Positions 9,056-18,081 of a DNA stretch of 64,000 nt are shown in pieces. The position numbers were made by a program, and so were the translations under genes. Source of the stretch: Halomonas cupida. Its GTDB lineage: Bacteria > Pseudomonadota > Gammaproteobacteria > Pseudomonadales > Halomonadaceae. Position 1 is the stretch's first letter. Each line of letters starts with the position of its first letter. The stretch lies in contig NZ_FRCA01000002.1 in NCBI RefSeq assembly GCF_900142755.1, forward strand, positions 62,001 through 126,000, read 5' to 3'. The notes beneath the pieces are model-generated. The model saw only the letters and a program-made list of their open reading frames with translations, had not been told where the DNA came from and ran no database searches.

Positions 9056-9241
9056 CCCCGACAGGAGCCACTGGAAACCCATGCACGGCAAGGTATCATT
9101 GGCGCCCCGGAAACGACTCAATCCGTCCCTCACCCATTCACTGATCAAGGCCTCGAATGCTGGCATGTCTGACGAATCGCGCGATGTCACCGGTGTCATC
9201 ATGGCCCGGACAGGACAGTTCCGTCACGATAGGGAATCATC

Positions 9242-9637
9242 ATGAGCGGTAACCCACTGCAACCTCACGAACCTCAGGTTGAGCCCAGCGAGCCGCCTCC
9301 CGGCGGAGCTCCTGTTGACACCACTATGGTACTGGTCGGCTACGGCCTGCTGCTGGCACAGCCATTCACGGCCTTTACCGCGATCATCAGCGTGGTGATT
9401 GCCTACGTCTACCGTGGCAAGGGGCCCGAGTGGCTCGACGACCACTACCGCTATCAGATCCGTACCTTCTGGATCGGTCTGCTCTATGGCCTGATCGCCT
9501 CGGTGCTGGTGTTCGTCGTCATCGGCCTGCCGCTGCTGCTGGCACTCACCATCTGGCTGATCGTGCGCTGCATCAAGGGCTTCAAGGCATTGCAGGAGCA
9601 TCGCTCCCCCGACAATATCGACAGCTGGTTGATCTGA
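9242..9637 (+). CDS. Small integral membrane protein (DUF4870-like), paralogue 1
   Basis: 131 residues. A proline-rich cytoplasmic leader (QPHEPQVEPSEPPPGG) is followed by three predicted membrane helices: GLLLAQPFTAFTAIISVVIAY, FWIGLLYGLIASVLVFVVIG and LPLLLALTIWLIVRCI. The sequence between helices 1 and 2 (YRGKGPEWLDDHYRYQIRTF) is almost repeated in the protein at 10660-11010. The C-terminus SPDNIDSWLI also matches RPDSWLW there. No function is known. It ends two bases before the start of the acyltransferase gene, so the two are probably co-transcribed. Confidence 0.75.
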   Translation: MSGNPLQPHEPQVEPSEPPPGGAPVDTTMVLVGYGLLLAQPFTAFTAIISVVIAYVYRGKGPEWLDDHYRYQIRTFWIGLLYGLIASVLVFVVIGLPLLLALTIWLIVRCIKGFKALQEHRSPDNIDSWLI

Positions 9638-9639
9638 TC

Positions 9640-10599
9640 ATGCCGACATCTTTCCAGCAGCGTATCCAGGCCCGGGCCGTCGCAGGCCTCTGGCGACTGC
9701 TGTCCCATGCTAGCCCCCGGCAGCTCTGGACCCTCAGCCAGTCGCTGACAGCCATCCTTCAGCCGTTCCTCAAGCGAGAATGCGCCGTTACCCGGCTCAA
9801 CCTCGAGGTCGTCTATCCGGACATGCCGGAAGACGACCAGGCCATGCTGGCACGCGATAGCCTGCGCCATTCCACCGCCACCATGCTCGAACTGGGTTTC
9901 GCATGGCAGGGCAACGAGGACAAGGTCGCAGCCAGCATCATCGAAGTCCACGGCGAGAGGCTGCTCGAAGAAGCACGCCAGTCGGGCCAGGGTGCCATCG
10001 TGCTGGCTCCGCATTTCGGTAATTGGGAAGTGCTCAATTTCTGGCTGTCGCGTAACTTTGACTTCACTGCCATGTATGAACCACCCAAACTGGAACCGTT
10101 GGACCCCATCATTCGTGCAGGACGCGAGCGCTGCGGTGCCAGCCTGGTGCCGACCAACTCACGCGGTGTCGCCGCCCTGCTCAAGGCCCTCAAGCGTGGT
10201 CAGGCCGTAGGAATTCTCCCCGATCAGGAACCGGGCTGGGGCAGTGGTGTCTTTGCGCCGTTCTTCGGCCGTCCGGCCTATACGGCAACGTTACTGCCCA
10301 AACTGGTGGCACGCACCAATGCACGGGTCGTAACCGGTGTCGCCCAGCGCCTGCCGGGCAGGGGCTATGCACTGCACTTCCTGGCCGCCGATGAGCGTGT
10401 CTACTCCGAGGACGAAGCCACGTCCTGCGCAGGTGTCAATGCCAGCGTCGAAGGCGCCATCGCACTGGAGCCGGCTCAGTACCAGTGGGAATACAAGCGC
10501 TTCTCCAAGACGCCGGAAGAAGAATGCGGCGACCCGAACTTTCGTCGCCACCGACTCTACAGCTCGCGCAATATGAAGCTCGCAAGGCGTCATCGGTAA
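9640..10599 (+). CDS. Lipid A acyltransferase, LpxL/HtrB family
   Basis: 319 residues, close to E. coli LpxL/LpxM. These inner-membrane enzymes move an acyl chain from acyl-ACP to Kdo2-lipid IVA. The catalytic H-x4-E motif is seen as HFGNWE (H125, E130). Further conserved segments are AVTRLNLEVVYPDM, GQAVGILPDQEPGWGSGVFAPFFGRPAYTATL (family substrate loop) and the C-terminal PAQYQWEYKRF. The ATG at 9640 was chosen because it gives the family start (MPTSFQQRIQARAVAGLW); the frame stays open upstream to 9430 but would overlap the previous gene. The flanking duplicated membrane proteins suggest an envelope function. Confidence 0.88.
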   Translation: MPTSFQQRIQARAVAGLWRLLSHASPRQLWTLSQSLTAILQPFLKRECAVTRLNLEVVYPDMPEDDQAMLARDSLRHSTATMLELGFAWQGNEDKVAASIIEVHGERLLEEARQSGQGAIVLAPHFGNWEVLNFWLSRNFDFTAMYEPPKLEPLDPIIRAGRERCGASLVPTNSRGVAALLKALKRGQAVGILPDQEPGWGSGVFAPFFGRPAYTATLLPKLVARTNARVVTGVAQRLPGRGYALHFLAADERVYSEDEATSCAGVNASVEGAIALEPAQYQWEYKRFSKTPEEECGDPNFRRHRLYSSRNMKLARRHR

Positions 10600-10659
10600 C
10601 TTCGCAGGCCAGCCTCATGCACCACTGGCCTTGACTGTGACCAACGAGGGATTGCCGCC

Positions 10660-11010
10660 ATGAATACCATGCGCCCCGCCTCCGGCAACCGTGTCCCCCA
10701 GGTGCTCTACGCACTTTATATGCTGGGGCTGGTCACCGGCTTCGTGACCACTCTGATCGGCCTGGTGGCGGCCTATATCTACCGCGGTGATGCGCCTCTC
10801 TGGCTGGCCGAACACTACCGCTTCCTGATCCGTACCTTCTGGATCGGCATCGTCTATACCATTGCCGCGGGGGTGCTCAGCTTCGCTATCATCGGCCTGG
10901 CCATTCCTGCGTTGGTGCTGCCTGGCTGGTGGGTAATCCGCTGCATCATCGGCTGGCGAGCGGTGCACCAGAACCTTCCTCCGGCGCGGCCCGATAGCTG
11001 GCTGTGGTAG
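10660..11010 (+). CDS. Small integral membrane protein (DUF4870-like), paralogue 2
   Basis: 116 residues with three predicted membrane helices. It is plainly paralogous to the protein at 9242-9637: YRGDAPLWLAEHYRFLIRTF here against YRGKGPEWLDDHYRYQIRTF there, followed in both by FWIG. It lacks the proline-rich leader. The two copies flank the LpxL-type gene, which suggests a local duplication. GAGGG lies upstream of the ATG. Function unknown. Confidence 0.72.
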   Translation: MNTMRPASGNRVPQVLYALYMLGLVTGFVTTLIGLVAAYIYRGDAPLWLAEHYRFLIRTFWIGIVYTIAAGVLSFAIIGLAIPALVLPGWWVIRCIIGWRAVHQNLPPARPDSWLW

Positions 11011-11419
11011 GACGTCACTGAAGCTCAACCACTCATTTCGTCCTATTCCTCCCCCTGAATACGAAAATTCACACACCTGTCTCCGTGAAGCGACATGGAA
11101 CCTTGGTAAAATACACCTCTCAAATACAGGATTGACCTGCTCGTTATTGCATAAATCCATACGACGACCAGACTGGAACTTGAGTGACGTCCATGGTGGG
11201 TTGATTGCGGCACAGGGACGTGCCGCCGTCGGCCATCAGGCCGACGCGAGACCGCACCCCACCAGCAGATCCGCGCATCTGCGCCAGTGGGGTGCGGACG
11301 ACAATCAAATCGATCAGGATGAGCTATTTGATTGCCATGTTAATAGCGCAAAGTGCCACCTGCGCAATGACGTCCAACAGGATGTGAACCCAGACCGTGA
11401 ATGCAAGGAGTGCCCCTGG
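11011..11419. other. Intergenic region upstream of opgG, containing repeat C
   Basis: 409 bp without a gene. It holds structured repeat C (11198-11344) and the opgG ribosome binding site (AAGGAG, 11405-11410). The open frame that runs through this stretch into opgG is a translation of the repeat and is not a credible N-terminal extension. Confidence 0.7.
11198..11344 (+). repeat. Dispersed structured repeat, copy C
   Basis: 147 bp matching copy B in inverted orientation with 5 differences by my count. Hairpin 1 is CGTCGGCC (11227-11234), loop ATCA, GGCCGACG (11239-11246). Hairpin 2 has outer arms CCGCACCCCAC (11252-11262) and GTGGGGTGCGG (11287-11297) and an inner stem GCAGAT/ATCTGC (11265-11270, 11277-11282). 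One B/C difference in the outer stem is compensated by a change in the opposite arm (C-G to A-T). Confidence 0.87.
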
Positions 11420-12955
11420 ATGAAATTGCTATGCCGCCTGGCGTTGGCCGTAATGGTTCTCGGAAGCAGTACATCGGTACTGGCGATAACCCCTGCCGCG
11501 CTGTTTGACCAGGTGACAGAACAGGCACGCAGCCTGGCAGACGAGTCATGGACGGCTCCTTCTGTCGAACTGCCCAGCGAACTGAGCGATATGGACTATG
11601 ACCGCTATCGCCAGATTCGCTATCGTGATGACCAGGCGCTGTGGAATGACAGCGGCTTGTTCCAGGTGGAACTGTTCCACCCGGGGTTTCTCTACGATCA
11701 CCCTGTCGCCATCAATGTGCTGGAAGACGAACAGGTTCGCGAGGTCCCCTTCGATCAGCAGCGTTTTCGCTATGACGATGAGGCCGCTCCCCTTGGTGAG
11801 CTCGACCTGTCGGACCTCGGTTATGCCGGCTTTCGCCTGCACTTCCCGCTGAACAAGGCAGACTACCGCGATGAATTTGCGGTCTTCCTCGGCGCCTCCT
11901 ACTTCCGTCTGGTTGGACGTGATCAGGGCTACGGCCTCTCTGCACGAGGTCTGGCCATTGACACCGCGGCACCGGAAGGCGAGGAATTCCCTTCCTTCCG
12001 CGAGTTCTGGCTGGTTCGCCCAGCGGACGATGCCACACAGGTGACGATATTTGCCCTACTCGATAGTGAGTCCGTCACCGGCGCCTATCGTTTCGACATC
12101 ACTCCGGGACAGCGTACCGAGGTCACTACCGAGGCGCGCCTGTTCGCCCGTCAGGATGTCGGCAAGCTGGGCATTGCCCCGCTGACCAGCATGTTCATGC
12201 ATGGCGAGATGCAGCGCCATAGCGAGGATGACTATCGCCCTCGTGTCCATGACTCCAGCGGCCTGCTGATGGCCACCAGTCGTGGTGAGTGGACATGGCG
12301 GGTCCTGTCGAATCCGCAACGTCTACAGATCTCCGGCCTTCAGGACACCTCCCCCACCGGCTTTGGACTGATCCAACGCCCCAATGACTTCGATGCCTAC
12401 ATGGATATGGAGGCTCGTTATGAAAAGCGCCCCAGCCAATGGGTCGAGCCACTGGGCGAGTGGGGAGAAGGCCGCGTGGAGCTGGTCGAGATTCCGACCA
12501 ACAACGAGTTCAACGACAACATCACTGCCTATTGGGTGCCGGCTACGCCGATGAAAGCTGGCGAGTCGCGGACCTTCCGCTACCGCACCTTCACCTTTGG
12601 CGAGCCGATCAATGAGCCGCTGGCTCGTGTGGTGCGCTCCCGCCAGGGCTGGGGCGGTTTTCCGGGGCAGAGTGATCCTCCCGACGAGAGTCTGCGTCAC
12701 TTCATCGTCGATTTCCGTGGCGGTGAGCTGGAAGGTCTGGACCCCAGCCAACCAGTGACCATGACCCTGACATCCACCAGCGGTGAGATCCGTGAGCAGA
12801 AGATTCAGCCTCTGCCTGATGGTGAGACCTGGCGCGCCAGCTTCGAGCTGATGCCCGAACAGGGCAAGCCTGCCGATATGCGCCTGACGCTGAATCTGCA
12901 TGGACGTCACCTGACCGAGACCTGGAACGCCATCTGGAATGCCGATGAACGCTGA
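11420..12955 (+). CDS. opgG: Osmoregulated periplasmic glucan biosynthesis protein OpgG (MdoG)
   Basis: 511 residues, the same length as E. coli MdoG. It begins with a Sec signal peptide (MKLLCRLALAVMVLGSSTSVLA, cleavage after residue 22). The mature part carries MdoG hallmarks: PAALFDQVTEQARSLA, YDRYRQIRYR, VELFHPGFLYDHPV, FPSFREFWLVRP and FGLIQRPNDFDAYMDMEARYEKRPSQWVEP. The periplasmic protein is required to build branched beta-glucans from linear chains made by OpgH. The ATG at 11420 is preceded by AAGGAG and yields the signal peptide. It overlaps opgH by 17 bp (11 if opgH starts at 12945), so the pair is translationally coupled. Confidence 0.94.
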   Translation: MKLLCRLALAVMVLGSSTSVLAITPAALFDQVTEQARSLADESWTAPSVELPSELSDMDYDRYRQIRYRDDQALWNDSGLFQVELFHPGFLYDHPVAINVLEDEQVREVPFDQQRFRYDDEAAPLGELDLSDLGYAGFRLHFPLNKADYRDEFAVFLGASYFRLVGRDQGYGLSARGLAIDTAAPEGEEFPSFREFWLVRPADDATQVTIFALLDSESVTGAYRFDITPGQRTEVTTEARLFARQDVGKLGIAPLTSMFMHGEMQRHSEDDYRPRVHDSSGLLMATSRGEWTWRVLSNPQRLQISGLQDTSPTGFGLIQRPNDFDAYMDMEARYEKRPSQWVEPLGEWGEGRVELVEIPTNNEFNDNITAYWVPATPMKAGESRTFRYRTFTFGEPINEPLARVVRSRQGWGGFPGQSDPPDESLRHFIVDFRGGELEGLDPSQPVTMTLTSTSGEIREQKIQPLPDGETWRASFELMPEQGKPADMRLTLNLHGRHLTETWNAIWNADER

Positions 12956-14873
12956 CATCAACCCTCAAACGGTGCCCTGGCCACGCCTGCGCCGCCTGGT
13001 CGTTGGCCTGGCGATCGCCGCGACCAGCGCACTCGGGGTGTGGACCATGTTCCGCATCCTCCACGTCGAGGGCATTACACCACTGGAACTGGCCATCCTC
13101 GCGCTGTTCGCGATCACCTTCAGTTGGATCACCATGGCCTTCTGGAGTGCCGTGATCGGGTTCGTGCTCAATCTATTGGGCCTGGACCCACTTTCACTGC
13201 GGCGCCGACCGGCTGGACCACAACGCCCTGCCGGCTCACAGTCGCGCACAGCCCTGGTGATGCCCATTCACAATGAAGACGTGGCCCGCGTGGTCGCGGG
13301 GCTGGAATCCACCTGCCGAGACCTGCCCAGCGAAACCCCGGACATGCTGATCGAAGCCTTTGTGCTCAGTGACAGTACCGACAGCGAGACGGTCGCCGAG
13401 GAAAAGGCCGCCCTTGCCAGGCTGCAGCAGCGCCTCGCCGGCCACTGCCGGGTGCACTACCGCCACCGTGACAGCAACCAGGGCCGCAAGGCCGGTAACC
13501 TCGGCGATTTCTGTGAGCGCTGGGGGGCCCACTACGACTTCATGCTGGTACTCGACGCCGACAGCTTGATGAGCGGCGAGTGCATCATCGAGCTGATCGA
13601 CGAAATGATGGCCAACCCCCGACTCGGGCTACTGCAGACGGTACCGATCCCCGTTCGTCAGCTGAGCCTGTTCGGCCGTGCCAACCAGTTTGCTGCTTCG
13701 CTCTACTCACCGATGCTGGCCAGCGGGCTGAGCTTCTGGCATGCCACAGCGGCCAACTATTTCGGCCACAATGCGATCATTCGCGTGGAAGCCTTCACCA
13801 ACCACTGCGGGCTGCCGGAACTCCCCGGCAAACCACCGCTGGGTGGCGACATCCTCAGCCATGACTTTGTCGAGGCGGCACTGCTACGACGTGCCGGCTG
13901 GCAGGTACGGATGCGCACCGACCTGCGCGGTAGCTATGAGGAAATGCCCAGCCACGTGCTCGACTACGCCAAGCGCGACCGCCGCTGGGTACAGGGCAAC
14001 CTGCAACATATGCGGCTGCTGCGCGGCCATGGCCTGCACTTCCTCAGCCGCCTGCATTTCTTCTGTGGCGCCCTCGCCTACCTGTCTTCACTGGTGTGGC
14101 TGTCGATACTGGCCATCAGCACCATTGATGCGTTGATTCGAGCACTGGTGCCGCCCAACTTCTTCACCTCCAGCTCGCAGCTGTTTCCCAACTGGCCAAT
14201 CGCACCGCCCAACCTGATCATGCCGCTGCTGATCGGCACCCTGTCGATGCTGTTGATGCCCAAGGTACTGGGCCTGATCCTCGGCCTGATCCGAGATCCC
14301 GAAGCCTATGGAGGCCGCCTGCGGTTGGTCATCAGCATGCTGCTGGAAAGCATCTTTGCCATGCTGATCGCCCCGCTGATGATGGTCTTCCACAGTCGTT
14401 TCGTGTTGCAGGTACTGACTGGACGCACCGTGGCCTGGGACCCGCAATCCCGTGAGGGGCGCGCCCTTCCCTGGCGTGAAAGCTGGCGTCACAGCTGGGT
14501 CTGGGCCTTGATCGGCGCCGCCTGGGCGCTGGTCACCTGGCGTTACACGCCGGAGTTCTTTCTGTGGCTGACGCCAGTGTGGCTGGGCCTGGTGATGGCC
14601 GCCCCACTGGTGCGCTGGAGCAGTAGTCTCAGCATCGGGCGGCGTCTGAGTCGCCTGGGTCTGCTGAAGGTGCCGGAAGAAACTCGCCCCCCCGCGGTGG
14701 TGGCCGAGATGGACATCACCGAGCTGCCACCACTGGGTGCCGAACCTGAAGCGCCGCCGGAAAAGCTGCCCCGGGAAATGCCGGAGCAATCCTTCCAGAG
14801 GCCGAAAGGCTCACAGGTCCCAGCCTGGTATGAAGAGCGCCGCCGCATGCGCGCCAGCAAAGCCGACTCGTGA
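12939..14873 (+). CDS. opgH: Glucans biosynthesis glucosyltransferase OpgH (MdoH)
   Basis: 644 residues, about 200 shorter than E. coli MdoH, with a short N-terminal cytoplasmic region. Two helices come first, then a GT2 domain: ALVMPIHNED (103-114), the D-x-D site VLDADS (204-209), GGDILSHDF (302-310) and the R-x-x-R-W motif RDRRW (346-350). At least six C-terminal helices follow, then a proline-rich tail. It polymerises beta-1,2-glucose from UDP-glucose across the inner membrane. The start may be ATG 12939 or 12945; the latter is better spaced from GGA. The shorter length fits non-enteric homologues. Confidence 0.93.
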   Translation: MPMNADINPQTVPWPRLRRLVVGLAIAATSALGVWTMFRILHVEGITPLELAILALFAITFSWITMAFWSAVIGFVLNLLGLDPLSLRRRPAGPQRPAGSQSRTALVMPIHNEDVARVVAGLESTCRDLPSETPDMLIEAFVLSDSTDSETVAEEKAALARLQQRLAGHCRVHYRHRDSNQGRKAGNLGDFCERWGAHYDFMLVLDADSLMSGECIIELIDEMMANPRLGLLQTVPIPVRQLSLFGRANQFAASLYSPMLASGLSFWHATAANYFGHNAIIRVEAFTNHCGLPELPGKPPLGGDILSHDFVEAALLRRAGWQVRMRTDLRGSYEEMPSHVLDYAKRDRRWVQGNLQHMRLLRGHGLHFLSRLHFFCGALAYLSSLVWLSILAISTIDALIRALVPPNFFTSSSQLFPNWPIAPPNLIMPLLIGTLSMLLMPKVLGLILGLIRDPEAYGGRLRLVISMLLESIFAMLIAPLMMVFHSRFVLQVLTGRTVAWDPQSREGRALPWRESWRHSWVWALIGAAWALVTWRYTPEFFLWLTPVWLGLVMAAPLVRWSSSLSIGRRLSRLGLLKVPEETRPPAVVAEMDITELPPLGAEPEAPPEKLPREMPEQSFQRPKGSQVPAWYEERRRMRASKADS

Positions 14874-14886
14874 ATCAAGTCGCCAT

Positions 14887-14915
14887 ACAGCAGCAGGAAA
14901 CATCCCTGCTGCTGT
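14887..14915 (+). terminator. Probable terminator of opgGH
   Basis: An 11-bp perfect stem, ACAGCAGCAGG and CCTGCTGCTGT with a 7-base loop, starts 14 bp after the opgH stop and is followed by a pyrimidine-rich CCTTCTGTTCCTC. Confidence 0.65.
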
Positions 14916-15025
14916 CCTTCTGTTCCTCATGAAATCAAGGGGAAGTCAAGGATGACAGGCCAGTCATTTCGCGATGCGACACAGGCTCAACCCCCTTGCC
15001 CTGGGTGATACGACTGAAACCATCC

Positions 15026-16006
15026 TCAGTAGCTATGGTTATGATCGTGGTCGTGGCCATCGGTATGCTGATGTAGAACGCATGAACTCTCACTCGACTC
15101 CGAGTTCCAGTCGATTGCCACAGTGGCGTGCTCAATACTGAATTGGTCAAGCAACTCCTTCTCGACCGATTTTACGACCCTCTTCGCGTCTTCATCAGAC
15201 TCTGGACGAACATGCAGGGTTGCTAGCGTTTGCCCAGAAGTGAGTTGCCACACATGAATGTGGCTTACGGCAGCCAGACCTTCAACCGAACGCATCAGGG
15301 TACGCTCCAAGGCGTCCGGCAGGGCATTTTCAGGTGCCCCCTCCAACAGAATGTGGAGCGATTTGGCGAGCAGCTTCCAGGCGCTACGCAGGATCAACAT
15401 CGCCACGAGCACCGACAGGATGGGATCGATCGGGGTCCAGCCTGTAAGATAGATGACAATGGCGGCAACAATGGCACCAACTGAGCCCAGAAGATCGCCC
15501 ATCACATGCAGGATAGCTCCCTTCACATTGACGTGATCGGTCTCTCCACGAGTCATGATCCACAATACGATGATATTCACCAGCAAGCCGATTATCGCAA
15601 CGATCAACATAGGTCCAGCGAGAATTTCACCTGGATCCAGAAAACGTTGCCATGCCTCGTAGCCAATCCACCCAATGATCGCGAACAGCGTAACGGCGTT
15701 GACGAAGCCGGCAATCACCTCGAAACGCAGGTAGCCGAATGTGCGCTTGCTGTCAGCGGCTCGCCGGCCGAAACGAAATGCCGCATAGGCCAATGCCAGC
15801 GCAGTGGCATCTGTCAGCATGTGCCCTGCATCGGCGAGCAACGCGAGCGAGCCAGACAGAATGCCGCCGACCGCCTCCACAATCATGAAAGTAAAGATCA
15901 GGCAGAAGGATATCAGCACCTTGCGCTCGTTGGTGCTGGTCACAGCGGGAACGTGCGAATGATCGTGGTCGTGGTCGTGGTCGTGATGAGAGTCAGATGG
16001 GGGCAT
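15026..16006 (-). CDS. Cation diffusion facilitator (CzcD/ZitB-like) zinc efflux protein
   Basis: 326 residues. A His/Asp-rich leader (HHDHDHDHDHSH) precedes six membrane helices. The two metal-site motifs are visible: HMLTD in helix 2 (ALLADAGHMLTDATALALAYAAF) and HVMGD in helix 5. The cytoplasmic domain ends with VSHIHVWQLTSGQTLATLHV and a second His-rich tail (HQHTDGHDHDHNHSY). It exports Zn2+ and perhaps Cd2+ or Co2+ by proton antiport. The ATG at 16006 has GAGG five bases upstream and was preferred over 16102. The ArsR/SmtB-type gene lies upstream on the same strand, and a matching operator sits at 16048-16063. Confidence 0.92.
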   Translation of the reverse strand: MPPSDSHHDHDHDHDHSHVPAVTSTNERKVLISFCLIFTFMIVEAVGGILSGSLALLADAGHMLTDATALALAYAAFRFGRRAADSKRTFGYLRFEVIAGFVNAVTLFAIIGWIGYEAWQRFLDPGEILAGPMLIVAIIGLLVNIIVLWIMTRGETDHVNVKGAILHVMGDLLGSVGAIVAAIVIYLTGWTPIDPILSVLVAMLILRSAWKLLAKSLHILLEGAPENALPDALERTLMRSVEGLAAVSHIHVWQLTSGQTLATLHVRPESDEDAKRVVKSVEKELLDQFSIEHATVAIDWNSESSESSCVLHQHTDGHDHDHNHSY

Positions 16007-16329
16007 GTGCACCTCGGCCAGTAGGATGGCTGGAAAAAAGCAAACAAATGAACACATGTTCATATGAAGTGTATATTGCGACAAATATTGCCCTATTGCC
16101 ACAGATCACTTGTACAGCGGCGCTCCAGACCAAGGTAGCAAGTCTGCGACTCAAGACCAGGGGCGTTCAGCCATGATGCGTGGTTGGTGGGCCATACAGG
16201 CACCTGAACCATCAACGACCTTAGCAGGCTTCAGTATCCATCACGGATGCAAGGACAGGGCTTATGGCCGAGCTATCGAGTGGGTTCACAAACGTCCGGC
16301 GGCAGTCGTCGACGGCAAGGGCGAATATA
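16007..16329. other. Intergenic region between arsR-type regulator and CDF gene
   Basis: 323 bp on the path from the regulator gene to the pump gene. The pump-proximal ~100 bp are AT-rich and hold the operator described separately. I see no gene or repeat in 16104-16329. Confidence 0.6.
16048..16063 (-). promoter_or_regulatory. SmtB/ArsR-type operator upstream of the CDF pump
   Basis: ATGAAC-ACAT-GTTCAT is a perfect inverted repeat that matches the TGAACA-n2-TGTTCA style operator of SmtB/CzrA zinc sensors. On the minus strand it overlaps a plausible -10 region (TATGAA), with a TTGTCG-like -35 further upstream, so repressor binding would block transcription of the pump gene. Confidence 0.7.
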
Positions 16330-16686
16330 CTACGGCTCGTCGCTGTGCTCCTCAGCGATATGATTGGTCATGTCCAAAAGCACTTGGCTGACATGCATAT
16401 CATCGATCCTGTAGAAGATCTGCTTGGCCATGCGCTCACCCTTGACCAACCTGGCTCCCCGCAGCAGTCGTAAATGATGGCTCACCAGGGAGGGAGAGAG
16501 ATCAAGACTCTCTGCGATCTCACCAACTGAAGATGAACCCTGCATGCAGCACAGCATGATCCTCAGACGCGAAGGATCACCCAACAGGCGGAAGGTTTGC
16601 GCAAGGATGACGACTTCGTCGTGAGACAAGGATCCCAGATCAACCCCTCGACCGTAGGTGTCGCTGCCCGGTTTACGCGAAGTCAT
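16330..16686 (-). CDS. ArsR/SmtB-family metal-sensing repressor (SmtB-like, probably zinc)
   Basis: 118 residues from the ATG at 16686, which has AGAAGG nine bases upstream; upstream ATGs at 16695 and 16779 fit less well. The winged helix is clear (LGDPSRLRIML, then VGEIAESLDLSPSLVSHHLRLLRGARLV). The C-terminal helix carries D-M-H, then H eleven residues on, then E three later (DDMHVSQVLLDMTNHIAEEH). This is exactly the alpha-5 site D-x-H-x10-H-x2-E of SmtB, a zinc sensor. There is no cysteine-type ArsR metal site (ELCVCDL-like). Zinc binding should release it from the operator in front of the CDF gene. Confidence 0.9.
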   Translation of the reverse strand: MTSRKPGSDTYGRGVDLGSLSHDEVVILAQTFRLLGDPSRLRIMLCCMQGSSSVGEIAESLDLSPSLVSHHLRLLRGARLVKGERMAKQIFYRIDDMHVSQVLLDMTNHIAEEHSDEP

Positions 16687-16905
16687 TTCAACCATCCTTC
16701 TCTCAACTTGCTGATCGCTGATGTGGCCCACCTCATTGGCATGATTACAGCGCGCCATACCGAGCTGATAGCCAGGCAACGCAGTGCCGGACCACTTGCG
16801 CAGGCGACGCCTGGATGGTGCTGAGACACGCGACGATTCTCACAGTCCTGGAGTTTGCCGAAATGGTAAGGCCCAGGATACTTCCGTGTCGAGCAAGCCA
16901 TCCCT

Positions 16906-16934
16906 TTCGGATTCGGGCCAGGTAGTGCTATGCT
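16906..16934 (+). promoter_or_regulatory. Candidate promoter of the tenA leader
   Basis: An extended -10 TGCTATGCT (16926-16934) lies just before the riboswitch. The -35 match 17 bp upstream (TTCGGA) is weak. Confidence 0.35.
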
Positions 16935-16944
16935 GCCCTCGACA

Positions 16945-17082
16945 CGCTTGACGGGGTGCCGGTCAATCCGGCTGAGATGGCGCAGGTCGTCTGCCTATGT
17001 AGAGAAACAGCACATAGGGGATGCACACAGCGCTGGTCCCGTGGAACCTGATCCGGTTGATACCGGCGTAGGGAATCGAGCG
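16945..17082 (+). ncRNA. TPP riboswitch (THI element)
   Basis: All conserved parts are present in order: GGGGTGCC (16953-16960), CGGCTGAGATGG (16969-16980), a variable arm, then CCCGTGGAACCTGATCCGG and TTGATACCGGCGTAGGGAA (to 17075). The closing P1 helix pairs GCTTGA (16946-16951) with TCGAGC (17076-17081), with one G-U pair. It lies 94 bp before the tenA start and should switch expression off when thiamin pyrophosphate is high. Confidence 0.95.
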
Positions 17083-17148
17083 GTGGCTGGCGTTGGCCGT
17101 ACTCTCTACCTCTACGCTGCCCTCCTTCTCCGTTCTCCCGCCCGCTCT

Positions 17149-17170
17149 CTCCGGATCACCGATACCGGAG
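17149..17170 (+). promoter_or_regulatory. Shine-Dalgarno-sequestering hairpin of the TPP riboswitch
   Basis: CTCCGG (17149-17154) is complementary to CCGGAG (17165-17170), and the second arm includes most of the tenA ribosome binding site (GGAGG, 17167-17171). This indicates control of translation initiation. No T-run terminator is visible in the leader. Confidence 0.65.
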
Positions 17171-17175
17171 GACAT

Positions 17176-17882
<707 letters not shown>

Positions 17883-17978
17883 ACGAGCGTCGAGCTGCGA
17901 GTCACGAGCTGCCCAGTGCCGCTCCATGGAGCACAGACAAGAGCCGGAGTTCGGGGTTACTTAAAGCTTATAGCTCGC

Positions 17979-18081
17979 GACCCACATGGACGTGGGAAGT
18001 GCGTGTTCGTGTCGGGAACACGAATAGCCGACCCACATGGACGTGGGAAGTGTGCATGTTCGTCGGGAACGAACATGTGCC
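17979..18081. repeat. Two ~50-bp hairpin-bearing repeat units
   Basis: Both units begin GACCCACATGGACGTGGGAAGTG (a CCCAC/GTGGG hairpin) and then carry a second hairpin whose loop contains CGGGA: TTCGTGT/ACACGAA in the first and CATGTTCGT/ACGAACATG in the second. The second stems differ in sequence but both are self-complementary, as expected if the structure is what is kept. Confidence 0.75.

Noticed and set aside
11132-11419. Long N-terminal extension of opgG
   Set aside because: The extension encodes repeat C, which also appears untranslated at 4181-4348; the ATG at 11420 has a good ribosome binding site and starts a clear signal peptide.
16930-17175. N-terminal extension of TenA
   Set aside because: This frame reads through the TPP riboswitch; the ATG at 17176 gives the normal TenA start and ribosome binding site.
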